Source: CAZAYY01 sp964489525
Lineage (GTDB): Bacteria > Chloroflexota > Anaerolineae > Anaerolineales > JABWBV01
Reading direction: 5' to 3'
Assembly (NCBI GenBank): GCA_964489525.1
Contig: CAZAYY010000006.1
Coordinates: 124,001 to 188,000, forward strand
DNA length: 64,000 bases
The notes beneath the pieces are model-generated. The model had not been told where the DNA came from, did not search any database, and saw only the letters and a list, made by a program, of their open reading frames with translations. Position numbers and translations under genes: made by a program. Of this stretch, positions 40,386-48,144 are shown piece after piece. Within the stretch, counting starts at the first letter, position 1, and each line of letters opens with the position of its first letter.

Positions 40386-41306
40386 GTGAAACTAGATATC
40401 CGTATCCTCGTATCTCCCGAAGAAATGACCGATGTGGAAAAACTCCAGCATGATGTTTGGGGCGAAGGAGAAATCGTCCCTGCTCATATGCTGCTGGCAA
40501 CCATTCGCAATGGCGGTTTGCTTTTGGGAGCCTACAACGATGACACCATGATGGGGTTTGTGTATGGCTTTCTTGGGTATTACAAGTCTGAAGGTAAAAC
40601 CCTTTTCAAACATGCCTCTCACATGCTGGCAATCCACCCCGATTACCGGGGGCAAAACCTGGGCTACACCCTCAAACGGGCCCAATGGCAGCTGGTGCGA
40701 ACCCAGGGTTTGGACCTGATCACCTGGACATACGACCCGCTGCTCAGTATCAATGCCCATTTGAATATCACCCAATTGGGTGGAATCTGCAGCACATACA
40801 TTGAAGATTATTATGGCCCCATGAAAGATAAACTGAACGCCGGCACCGCCTCCGACCGGTTCATGGTGGAGCTTTGGGTTCACTCCAACCGCACAAAAAA
40901 CCGGATGAGCCGCTCAAAACGCCCAAATTTGGACCTTGGGCATTATTTTTCGGCTGGGGCTGAAATCATTAACCCCACCAAAATTGGCGCCGACGGCTGG
41001 CCGCGTCCGCCTCAAATTCCCTGGATTATGGAAAGCATCCAATCAGAAGACCCACAAACCAGCCCGGTCGAACTGCCCCGCCCCAAGGCTGCACCCGTTT
41101 ACCTCCTGGAAATCCCCGCCGATTTTTACGGATTAAAAAACGCCCATCCAGAGCTGGCCCACACCTGGCGCATGCACACTCGGGCTTTGTTCCAAAACCT
41201 GTTTGGGCGCGGCTACCTGATCACCGATTTTGTCCATCTGCGCGCCAGCGGAAACCAGGCACGCAGCTTTTACGTCCTCAGCGACGGTGGGAGCACCCTG
41301 GGATGA
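40386..41306 (+). CDS. GNAT-type acyltransferase of the NSAR operon
   Basis: This is a protein of about 306 residues with an N-terminal GNAT domain. The acyl-CoA loop is LAIHPDYRGQNLGYTLKRAQ, with LITWTYDPLLSINAHLNI after it. A C-terminal extension of about 130 residues is less clear. The GTG at 40386 is preferred because AAAGGA stands six bases upstream; an ATG lies six codons earlier. It overlaps the racemase gene as ATGA. Similar acyltransferases beside NSAR genes in Geobacillus act as succinyl-CoA:D-amino-acid N-succinyltransferases, so that role is proposed here. The acyl group and amino acid are not known. Confidence 0.78.
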   Translation: MKLDIRILVSPEEMTDVEKLQHDVWGEGEIVPAHMLLATIRNGGLLLGAYNDDTMMGFVYGFLGYYKSEGKTLFKHASHMLAIHPDYRGQNLGYTLKRAQWQLVRTQGLDLITWTYDPLLSINAHLNITQLGGICSTYIEDYYGPMKDKLNAGTASDRFMVELWVHSNRTKNRMSRSKRPNLDLGHYFSAGAEIINPTKIGADGWPRPPQIPWIMESIQSEDPQTSPVELPRPKAAPVYLLEIPADFYGLKNAHPELAHTWRMHTRALFQNLFGRGYLITDFVHLRASGNQARSFYVLSDGGSTLG

Positions 41307-42418
41307 ACCCCTCAATTAAAAGAATCAGCCTTTACAATGTGCGGATGCCGCTTGTTGCCCATTTTGAAACTTCTTTTGGGCGCATTTACGAACGCGACTG
41401 CCTGTTAGTGGAGGTGGAAGCCGGCGATTTCTGCGGCTGGGGAGAATGCCCGGCCGACCGCGACCCGGGTTATTCATCTGAAACCACAGGCACCTCCTGG
41501 CATATTTTGCGCGATTATCTCATTCCGCCTTTATTGGGCAAAGCACTGCCGGACCCACTAACCTTTCAGGCTGGCGCAGCCGCAGTTCGCGGCCACCAGA
41601 TGGCCAAAGCCGGGCTGGAACTGGCCCTTTGGGATATCCTGGGGCAAATGCAAAACCGTTCGCTGCAAAACCTGTTGGGCGGCGAACGTAAGCAGGTTTC
41701 CGTTGGTGTATCGGTTGGGCTGCAAGATACCCCAGAGGCACTGGTAAAAAAAGTAGCGCAATATGCTTCAGATGGCTATGGGCGGGTCAAGTTAAAAATT
41801 AAACCCGGGCGCGACCTGGGCGATGTAAAACCCGTTCGGGCTGCCTTTCCAGATCTTAAACTCCAGGTTGATGCCAATTCGGCCTACACACTCGAATCTG
41901 CCCGGGGCTTGCTGCCGCTGGATGATTTGAACCTGCTGCTCATCGAACAACCCCTCTCTGAAGATGACCTTTGGGACCACAGCAAACTACAACCGCAGTT
42001 AAAAACCCCCATTTGCCTGGACGAATCCATCACCACACCCCGCCACGCTCGCCAGGCTTTGGAAATGGGCGCCTGCAGGGTGATCAACATCAAACCTGCC
42101 AGGGTGGGCGGGTTGACAAACGCCCTGGCCATCCACAACCTTTGCCAGGCCCAGGGTGTGCCGGTTTGGTGTGGCGGCATGTTGGAAACCGGGGTGGGTC
42201 GGGCTGCCAACCTGGCGCTGGCCTCTTTGCCCAATTTCAAACTACCAGGGGATATATCCGCCACCGACCGCTACTACCAGGAAGACATCACCTTTGAGCG
42301 ATTTACCCTGAACCCCGACAGCACCATCAGCGTACCAACAGGCCCAGGCCTGGGCGTGCAGGTTAACCGCAAAGCCTTAGCCCGGTATACCTTCGAGTCC
42401 CTTACCTTGAATGCATAA
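41303..42418 (+). CDS. N-succinylamino-acid racemase / o-succinylbenzoate synthase-like enzyme
   Basis: This is a 371-residue enolase-superfamily enzyme of the NSAR/OSBS branch. The catalytic lysines are K163-L-K165 (RVKLKIK) and Lys264 (NIKPARVGG). The metal ligands are Asp190 (QVDAN), Glu215 (IEQPL) and Asp240 (CLDES). This numbering almost coincides with Amycolatopsis NSAR. The loop GGMLETGVGR is typical. No other menaquinone gene is adjacent, while a GNAT acyltransferase and a cyclase-family hydrolase flank it, so racemisation of N-acyl amino acids is favoured over menaquinone synthesis. An OSBS role cannot be ruled out. The start overlaps the GNAT stop as ATGA. Confidence 0.88.
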   Translation: MNPSIKRISLYNVRMPLVAHFETSFGRIYERDCLLVEVEAGDFCGWGECPADRDPGYSSETTGTSWHILRDYLIPPLLGKALPDPLTFQAGAAAVRGHQMAKAGLELALWDILGQMQNRSLQNLLGGERKQVSVGVSVGLQDTPEALVKKVAQYASDGYGRVKLKIKPGRDLGDVKPVRAAFPDLKLQVDANSAYTLESARGLLPLDDLNLLLIEQPLSEDDLWDHSKLQPQLKTPICLDESITTPRHARQALEMGACRVINIKPARVGGLTNALAIHNLCQAQGVPVWCGGMLETGVGRAANLALASLPNFKLPGDISATDRYYQEDITFERFTLNPDSTISVPTGPGLGVQVNRKALARYTFESLTLNA

Positions 42419-42430
42419 AAAGGAATCAAG

Positions 42431-43066
42431 ATGAAAACCTATGATATTTCCCTGCCCATCTCACCTACGCTACCGGTCTGGCCGGGTGACCCACGCGTGG
42501 CTTTGCCTCGTGTATCTAAAATTGAAGATGGCGCGGTGGCCAATGTAACCCGTATGGACATGGGTGCCCATACCGGCACCCATGTGGATGCACCTTTTCA
42601 CTTCATCCACAACGGCAGCACAACCGAATCCCTGGATATTAACATCCTGACCGGGCCCGCTTTGGTTGTGGCGCTGGAAGACGTAAACATCATCACCGCG
42701 TCCGACCTGCTGGCCGCCAACCTGCCTGAAGGTGTTACCCGGGTTTTGTTCAAAACTCGCAATTCCCGTCATTGGGCCAACCCGGTGCACACTGAATTTG
42801 ACGTGAACTACGTTTCTCTGGCCGAAGATGCATCCAGGCTGCTCGTAGAAAAAGGGGTGAAGCTGGTTGGCGTAGATTACCTATCCGTGGCACCTTACGA
42901 AGAAGTCATTGGTACCCATGTCACCCTGCTTTCGGCCCGGGTCATCATTGTGGAAGGCCTGGACCTATCCGCGGTGCCCCCTGGTGAATACCAGTTTTAC
43001 TGCCTGCCGCTAAAATTGGTGGGCGCCGACGGAGCCCCCGCCCGGGCAATTCTGGTGAGTGAATAA
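42431..43066 (+). CDS. Cyclase-family metal hydrolase (KynB-like fold)
   Basis: This is a 211-residue protein of the family that includes kynurenine formamidase. The metal-binding motif H47-T-G-T-H51-V-D53 (HTGTHVDAPFHF) is complete, and the start YDISLPISPTLPVWPGDP and VDYLSVAP are characteristic. Members cleave N-formyl or similar amide bonds. The ATG at 42431 lies 12 bases after the racemase stop with AAGGA before it. In this setting it could remove the acyl group from the racemised N-acyl amino acid, the job done by an M20 hydrolase in Geobacillus. That is inference; the assigned fold is secure. Confidence 0.85.
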   Translation: MKTYDISLPISPTLPVWPGDPRVALPRVSKIEDGAVANVTRMDMGAHTGTHVDAPFHFIHNGSTTESLDINILTGPALVVALEDVNIITASDLLAANLPEGVTRVLFKTRNSRHWANPVHTEFDVNYVSLAEDASRLLVEKGVKLVGVDYLSVAPYEEVIGTHVTLLSARVIIVEGLDLSAVPPGEYQFYCLPLKLVGADGAPARAILVSE

Positions 43067-43100
43067 CCAGTCCCAGTAAGGCCAAACCAAAAGATGCGCT

Positions 43101-44588
43101 ATGGACATCATCCAACGCTACTTACTGATTGACATTGACGGCCTGCGGCGCGATGTCTTTGAAAACGCCCTGGCCAAAGGCAAGCTGCCCCACCTGGCCC
43201 GTTTGCTGGGCAGTGAGCCGCTTTCCATTCCCGCCCTTGCTCCGGCGCCCTCGATCACCTTTTGTTCGCAAGCCAGTTTGTTTACCGGCGCTCACCCCAA
43301 AGATCACGGCATCCCTGGCAACCAATTCTTTGACCGGTTTGGAACGTTCAACAACGGAACGCCAATCCATTTTGCTTTTGACGTTGGCGACACCCTTGAA
43401 GTAAATGATGCCGTGAGCGTATTTACCGATGGACTGGCAGTGCAGCGCCTGATGCGCCCCACTGTTTACGAAAAACTGGCTGCCCGGGGAAAGTTTAGCG
43501 TGGTTGCAGGCAACATGTATGCCGCTCCCCTGGCTTCCCCAGGTGTGTGCACCTGGCTGCGCCCGTCTCTCACCAACCTGGCTCGCTTTACCAAAGGTGG
43601 CAACCTGTTTGGCATCAGCCCCGGCAGGTATGACCGGGCCATTCTCAACAAGGCATTGAATCACCTGAAAAAGAACGGGCTTCCCGATATGCTCACCGTA
43701 TACTTCATGGGGTTAGACCACCAATCCCACAAATACGGCCCTGGCGCCCAAAAGGATTACCTGGTTCATCATGTAGACCCGATGGTTGGGGAACTTCTGA
43801 CAGCCTACGCCGCAGCCGCCAACCCGCAAAACCCTGCCCTGCCTGCCGGGCTGCTGGCTGTGGTTTTTTCAGACCACGGGCAAATAGAAGTAATCCCCGA
43901 TAAGGTCCATGCCCTCCAACTCGGCTTTCCATTTGAAAAAGAACTCTCCGGCCTATTCGAAGCGTTGGGATTGGATGTTCACGATTACCCGGGGGAAGAC
44001 CCGGCTTGCGACGCCGTGATTGCCCTCAATGGAGGTATGGCGCACGTCTACCTGCACAACAAAACCGAAAAATGGGCGGCACCGCCCGTGTTTGAGCGCG
44101 ATGTTCTGCACGTGGCACAAGCTTTTTGGGATGCCAGCCTGGATGGAAAATATTCGCCCTCATTAAAAAATTCGCTGTCCGGGGTTTTGCTGCGCAACGT
44201 GCAAAAGGAGGGTTGGACAGCCCGCTACCAGGCACTCACACCTGCAGGTGAGATTGTCGCGTTGGAGGAATGGTTTGCCCTCCAACCCCCCGGCCAATAC
44301 AGCGACCCGGTGAACCGGCTGAACAACCTGGCTGGTTTGTACAGCGGCGACCTGGTTTTATTGAGTAACTATGCAGATGGCTACTACTTCGGTGGACCCA
44401 TTCATGGGGTCCACGGCGGCTTGCACCCGGATGATTCTGAAGCTGTTTTGGTGTATGGTTGGCCAACTGTGGATGAAAACTGGCCCGCCTTGAGAAATGC
44501 AATCGCCCGTGCAATTGAAACCCGCTGCCAGGCTGAAAACAACCGCCAACCCACCACAGCAGACATGGCCATTTTTTTGAACCTGTAA
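43101..44588 (+). CDS. Alkaline-phosphatase-superfamily phosphodiesterase/pyrophosphatase
   Basis: This is a 495-residue protein of the type I phosphodiesterase/nucleotide pyrophosphatase group. Metal-binding and catalytic segments seen are LLIDIDGLRRDVF near the N-terminus, the nucleophile Thr in SITFCSQASLFTG, MGLDHQSHKYGP, VVFSDHGQIEV and GVHGGLHPDD. There is no signal peptide, so it should be cytosolic. It follows the cyclase-family gene by 34 bases and may be the last gene of that operon. The link to amino-acid chemistry is unclear. Substrate unknown. Confidence 0.83.
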   Translation: MDIIQRYLLIDIDGLRRDVFENALAKGKLPHLARLLGSEPLSIPALAPAPSITFCSQASLFTGAHPKDHGIPGNQFFDRFGTFNNGTPIHFAFDVGDTLEVNDAVSVFTDGLAVQRLMRPTVYEKLAARGKFSVVAGNMYAAPLASPGVCTWLRPSLTNLARFTKGGNLFGISPGRYDRAILNKALNHLKKNGLPDMLTVYFMGLDHQSHKYGPGAQKDYLVHHVDPMVGELLTAYAAAANPQNPALPAGLLAVVFSDHGQIEVIPDKVHALQLGFPFEKELSGLFEALGLDVHDYPGEDPACDAVIALNGGMAHVYLHNKTEKWAAPPVFERDVLHVAQAFWDASLDGKYSPSLKNSLSGVLLRNVQKEGWTARYQALTPAGEIVALEEWFALQPPGQYSDPVNRLNNLAGLYSGDLVLLSNYADGYYFGGPIHGVHGGLHPDDSEAVLVYGWPTVDENWPALRNAIARAIETRCQAENNRQPTTADMAIFLNL

Positions 44589-44657
44589 CCAGCCTCTCCC
44601 CCGAACGCAAGCTATCTCGATACGGCTCTCCTTGGTCGCCCAAAGCAACCAAAATCC

Positions 44658-45386
44658 CTATCGAAAGCCGAGGCCGCGCTCTCTCAGGGAAACATAACGG
44701 AAATTGGCAATAATCACATGGTCTAACACATCAATATCCAGCAGCTTGCCGGCATCCACAATGGCACGGGTGATAGAAACATCTTCGGGGCTGGGGGTTG
44801 GGTCGCCGCTGGGATGGTTGTGCACCACCACGATGGAAGCGGCATTGATGCGAATGGCCTTCTTGAAAAGCTCGCCTATGCGCACCTGAGAAGAATTTAA
44901 AGAGCCCCGGTAAAGGTCATCCATCCCCAACACCCGGTTGCGGGTGTCGAGGTGAATCACCCGCAGCACCTCCTGTTCAAAAGCACTCATATCGTACTGA
45001 ACCAGGTCCGCAATATCTTTTGGGCTGTGAATTGCCGGGCGTTCTTCGAGGCTTTCCATGGTCAGCCGTCGGCCCAGCTCAATTGCGGCCTTGATTTGGG
45101 CGGCTTTCGCCGGGCCAATAGCATGTTGGCCAACCAGGTCTTCAAATGGGGCGCGGTGTAAACCCCGCACCCCTTTAAAATGCTTCAACAAACGCTGCCC
45201 AACCTGAATTGCATTCTCCCCTTCCACCCCCACCCGCAGCAAAATTGCCAGCAGTTCGGCTGCGCTCAGCACTTCGGGGCCTAACAACGCCAGGCGCTCT
45301 CTCGGGCGTTCACTCTCTTCCAGGTCAGAAATCCGAATTGTATACCGGGGTTTTTCCCCTGCGGGTTCTGGTTCTTGCAAAGACAT
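44658..45386 (-). CDS. radC: RadC / JAB-domain protein
   Basis: This is a 242-residue RadC-family protein. A helix-hairpin-helix-like N-terminal region (SAAELLAILLRVGV and IGPAKAAQIKAAIELGRR) leads to the JAMM metalloprotease-type motif VVHNHPSGDPTPSPEDV with the zinc-binding His-x-His and Asp. Despite the name, a role in DNA repair is not established; the family is associated with recombination and mobile-element functions. It stands alone on the minus strand between the phosphodiesterase gene and the divergently read zinc-ribbon gene. Confidence 0.92.
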   Translation of the reverse strand: MSLQEPEPAGEKPRYTIRISDLEESERPRERLALLGPEVLSAAELLAILLRVGVEGENAIQVGQRLLKHFKGVRGLHRAPFEDLVGQHAIGPAKAAQIKAAIELGRRLTMESLEERPAIHSPKDIADLVQYDMSAFEQEVLRVIHLDTRNRVLGMDDLYRGSLNSSQVRIGELFKKAIRINAASIVVVHNHPSGDPTPSPEDVSITRAIVDAGKLLDIDVLDHVIIANFRYVSLRERGLGFR

Positions 45387-45454
45387 CCGGCCTCCATTCC
45401 CAATCCAGGGGTTCCCGAGGGTTCCCCCTGCACGACGACAGAATGATTATACTA

Positions 45455-45463
45455 TGCTATAAT
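45455..45463 (+). promoter_or_regulatory. Extended -10 promoter of the zinc-ribbon gene
   Basis: TGCTATAAT (45455-45463) is followed by CGCCCC, almost the same sequence as at 39296. It lies 21 bases before the ATG at 45485, with GGAGG at 45473-45477, so this transcript would have a short leader. Confidence 0.6.
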
Positions 45464-45484
45464 CGCCCCATTGGAGGCAATGCG

Positions 45485-46117
45485 ATGACCACTGACCCAC
45501 TGAACCTGAATAACCTGCTGTTGGGGCTGACCGCCTGGAGTGGAGCTTTTTTGGCGGCCCTCTGGCTGGCGTTGGTTTTTTGGACTTACCGGGATATTAA
45601 AGCGCGGGGTAAAGACCCGCTGATGCGTTTCCTGGCCGTGTTGGTGGTGGCCGTGTTGTTCCTGCCCGGGATTGTGGTATACCTGATTTTGCGTCCGCAA
45701 AGAACCCTGGAAGAAGAATACCAACATACCCTGGAAGAAGAAGCCCTACTACGTTCGATTGAAGAAACCCCCATGTGCCCCGGGTGCGGACGCCGCACCC
45801 AACCCAACTGGCTGTTATGCCCACACTGCCACACCAAGCAGAAAAAACCCTGCCATCACTGCGGGGCATTAATGGAACTCTCCTGGAACCTGTGCCCATA
45901 CTGCGGAACGCCCGCCCCTGGGCTGCGCCGGGCTTCAATGACCCTCAGCGAGGCGCTCCAACCCCTTGCGTTAACCCAACCTGCAGCTGCAAGCGCACAA
46001 CCTACCGACACGCTGGATTCAGCAGAGCCGACTTCCGGACTGGCGGAAGCAGACGCAACGATTTTAGAGCTCGAAATTCCGAACGACGATCTGGACGAAA
46101 CTGACCCCCGGGCTTAG
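45485..46117 (+). CDS. Membrane-anchored double zinc-ribbon protein
   Basis: This is a 210-residue protein. Two N-terminal membrane helices (about residues 8-30 and 42-62) are followed by a cytosolic double zinc ribbon of four Cys-x2-Cys/His pairs: MCPGCGRR, LCPHCHTK, PCHHCGAL and LCPYCGTP. A low-complexity acidic tail ends it. The frame extends 92 codons upstream over radC, but GGAGG and the promoter set the start at 45485. Function is unknown; such DZANK-type modules mediate protein or nucleic-acid contacts. Its stop overlaps the end of the opposing pilin gene by four bases. Confidence 0.85.
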   Translation: MTTDPLNLNNLLLGLTAWSGAFLAALWLALVFWTYRDIKARGKDPLMRFLAVLVVAVLFLPGIVVYLILRPQRTLEEEYQHTLEEEALLRSIEETPMCPGCGRRTQPNWLLCPHCHTKQKKPCHHCGALMELSWNLCPYCGTPAPGLRRASMTLSEALQPLALTQPAAASAQPTDTLDSAEPTSGLAEADATILELEIPNDDLDETDPRA

Positions 46118-46413
46118 GGGAACAAAGTGTTCATCAGGGCAACCACCGCCTGGTAATCGCCAGATTCCATCAGGTTTCTGGCAGTTTCACAGGTAGTGCT
46201 TGGTGCCCGAATGCAAACATTGATCATCGCAAACCAGGCGGCAATAATATCGCCAGCCAATGCCATGATAACAATGACCACAATGGCCACCAACACCAGA
46301 ATCAGGGCATATTCAACCAGCCCCTGCCCGGTCTCACTGCCAGATGAGCGCACCTTGCCCATGAATAGTCGAACCCGCGCGATAAACTTCAAGAATAACT
46401 GTAGCAATAACAT
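46114..46413 (-). CDS. Flp-type pilin (type IVb prepilin), orphan
   Basis: This is a 99-residue prepilin-like protein. A positively charged N-terminal leader of about 29 residues ends at Gly just before QGLVEYALIL, giving Gly at -1 and Glu at +5 of the mature pilin, which is the canonical type IV prepilin cleavage site for Flp. The hydrophobic helix VLVAIVVIVIMALAGDII follows, then a short tail with two Cys that could form a disulphide. AAGGA lies upstream of the ATG at 46413. No tad, cpa or rcp secretion gene is in the window, so its assembly machinery must be elsewhere. Confidence 0.85.
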   Translation of the reverse strand: MLLLQLFLKFIARVRLFMGKVRSSGSETGQGLVEYALILVLVAIVVIVIMALAGDIIAAWFAMINVCIRAPSTTCETARNLMESGDYQAVVALMNTLFP

Positions 46414-46570
46414 CCCACAAATCCTTCTTAAATAAAAAAATGCATTGAAAAATAATGATCAATTTGGCGCGGCTCTGCCCATTCATTGTACAACAAAAAG
46501 GCATTTATTGCAAAAACAATTTTTATGGCAATTTCAGGGCACACATAAAACCACCCCAGAAATTGGTATA

Positions 46571-46610
46571 AAAAAGTATGGCCACCTGGTGAAACCCACC
46601 AGATGGCCAT
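46571..46610 (-). terminator. Terminator of eno
   Basis: On the minus strand a 14-base stem (46610-46597 with 46591-46578, one wobble) is followed by ACTTTTT. It lies about 70 bases beyond the eno stop. The remainder of the gap to the pilin gene is AT-rich without a recognised feature. Confidence 0.75.
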
Positions 46611-46681
46611 TTTAATAATTTTAGCGAGGGCAGAAAACCTGCGGCGGCAGCGCCACAGCCGTTTTCCGAAAACAAAGGAGG

Positions 46682-47989
46682 TTATTTATATGCGGGTTTT
46701 ACAGCCAGGGCATCCCAACCTGCATAGCGAGCCGTATCCCCCAATTCATCTTCGATGCGCAGCAATTGGTTGTACTTGGCCACACGGTCTGAACGGGCAG
46801 GGGCACCGGTTTTAATTTGCCCCATATTCAGCGCAACCGACAGGTCTGCAATGGTGCTGTCTTCCGTTTCGCCGGAACGGTGGGAGGTAACCGCACGCCA
46901 GCCAGCCCGTTGGCACAGTTCAACCGCCTGGATGGTCTCGGTGAGGGTGCCGATCTGGTTGACTTTGACCAGCAAGGCATTGCAGGCTTTTTCCTGGATG
47001 GCGCGAGCCACACGAGTTGGGTTGGTTACCAACAAATCATCGCCCACAATCTGAATTTTGTGGCCAAGTTCTGCCTGCATCAACTTCCAGCTTTCCCAAT
47101 CATCCTGAGCCAGGCCATCTTCAATAGAAACAATCGGGTATTGCTCAACCCAGTTTTTCCAGAAAGCAACCATTTCAGCGCCGGTCAGTTTGCGGCCTTC
47201 TTTGCGCAGGTTATACAACCCGGTTTCTTCTTCATACAATTCGCTGGCTGCGGGGTCGAGGGCAATGGCAACCTGTGAGCCCGCTTTGTAGCCTGCTTTT
47301 TCAATTGCCTCTAAAATCACCTCAACCGCTTCAGCATTGGCCTTGAGCGCCGGAGCATACCCACCTTCGTCACCCACCAACGCCGTATAACCACGTCCTT
47401 TAAGGACGGATTTCAACGCGTGGTAAATTTCTGCACCCCAGCGCAGCCCTTCGCTGAAGCTTTCGGCGCCAAATGGCATGACCATGAACTCCTGCGCATC
47501 GGTGGACTGCCAGCCGGTATGCGCCCCGCCGTTCAAAATATTCAACATGGGTACAGGTAAAACATGGGCATACACGCCGCCAATATAGCGATACAACGGC
47601 AGCTGCAGCGAATTGGCTGCGGCCTTTGCGGTGGCTAATGAAACCCCCAAAATGGCATTTGCGCCCAATTTCTCTTTGTTATGGGTGCTGTCCAGCTCTA
47701 AAAGGGCTTCATCAATGGCTTTCTGTTCGGTCGCATCCCAACCAAAGAGCATATCGGCAATGGGGCCATTGACATTTTCAACTGCCTTGGTGACGCCTTT
47801 TCCCAGGTAGCGGGTTTTATCGCCATCGCGCAGCTCAAGTGCTTCGTGAACGCCGGTGGAAGCCCCTGAGGGCACAGCAGCCCGGCCCCAGCTTCCATCT
47901 GCCAGAGAAACTTCAACCTCAACGGTGGGGTTTCCCCGCGAATCCAGAACCTGGCGGGAATAAATTGCTTCAATCGTTGTGTCTTGCAT
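46682..47989 (-). CDS. eno: Enolase
   Basis: This 435-residue phosphopyruvate hydratase converts 2-phosphoglycerate to phosphoenolpyruvate in glycolysis. Diagnostic segments are IYSRQVLDSRGNPTVEVEV, VPSGASTGVHEALELRDGD, PVPMLNILNGGAH, SIEDGLAQDDW, VGDDLLVTNP, LLVKVNQIGTLTE (catalytic Lys) and SHRSGETEDSTIADL. The length is normal. AGAGGT precedes the ATG. It appears monocistronic with its own promoter and terminator. The loop after GGAH differs from the usual (T-G-W instead of A-D-N) but is unlikely to change function. Confidence 0.96.
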   Translation of the reverse strand: MQDTTIEAIYSRQVLDSRGNPTVEVEVSLADGSWGRAAVPSGASTGVHEALELRDGDKTRYLGKGVTKAVENVNGPIADMLFGWDATEQKAIDEALLELDSTHNKEKLGANAILGVSLATAKAAANSLQLPLYRYIGGVYAHVLPVPMLNILNGGAHTGWQSTDAQEFMVMPFGAESFSEGLRWGAEIYHALKSVLKGRGYTALVGDEGGYAPALKANAEAVEVILEAIEKAGYKAGSQVAIALDPAASELYEEETGLYNLRKEGRKLTGAEMVAFWKNWVEQYPIVSIEDGLAQDDWESWKLMQAELGHKIQIVGDDLLVTNPTRVARAIQEKACNALLVKVNQIGTLTETIQAVELCQRAGWRAVTSHRSGETEDSTIADLSVALNMGQIKTGAPARSDRVAKYNQLLRIEDELGDTARYAGWDALAVKPAYK

Positions 47990-48092
47990 GATGTTTGTAC
48001 CTCTTTAATTTATATTTTCTTCCCATCCTGCAAACAACCAGGAAGGGTTGATGATTTGATTTCAATCAGGGCTTTCGCCAGCCCAATGGACA

Positions 48093-48121
48093 AGTATAAA
48101 CCAATTTTGACGATTTGTGAA
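48093..48121 (-). promoter_or_regulatory. Putative eno promoter
   Basis: On the minus strand TTCACA (48121-48116) and TATACT (48098-48093) are separated by 17 bases, about 104 bases upstream of the eno start. Confidence 0.45.
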
Positions 48122-48144
48122 CTGATTGTATCCTGTTTCACAAT

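Noticed and set aside
41303..42418. Naming the racemase menC
   Set aside because: Family members can be OSBS, NSAR or both; no other men gene is adjacent and the GNAT/hydrolase context favours an N-acyl-amino-acid role.
45209..45484. An N-terminal extension of the zinc-ribbon protein over radC
   Set aside because: The stretch is antisense to radC, lacks a ribosome site, and the promoter and GGAGG place the start at 45485.
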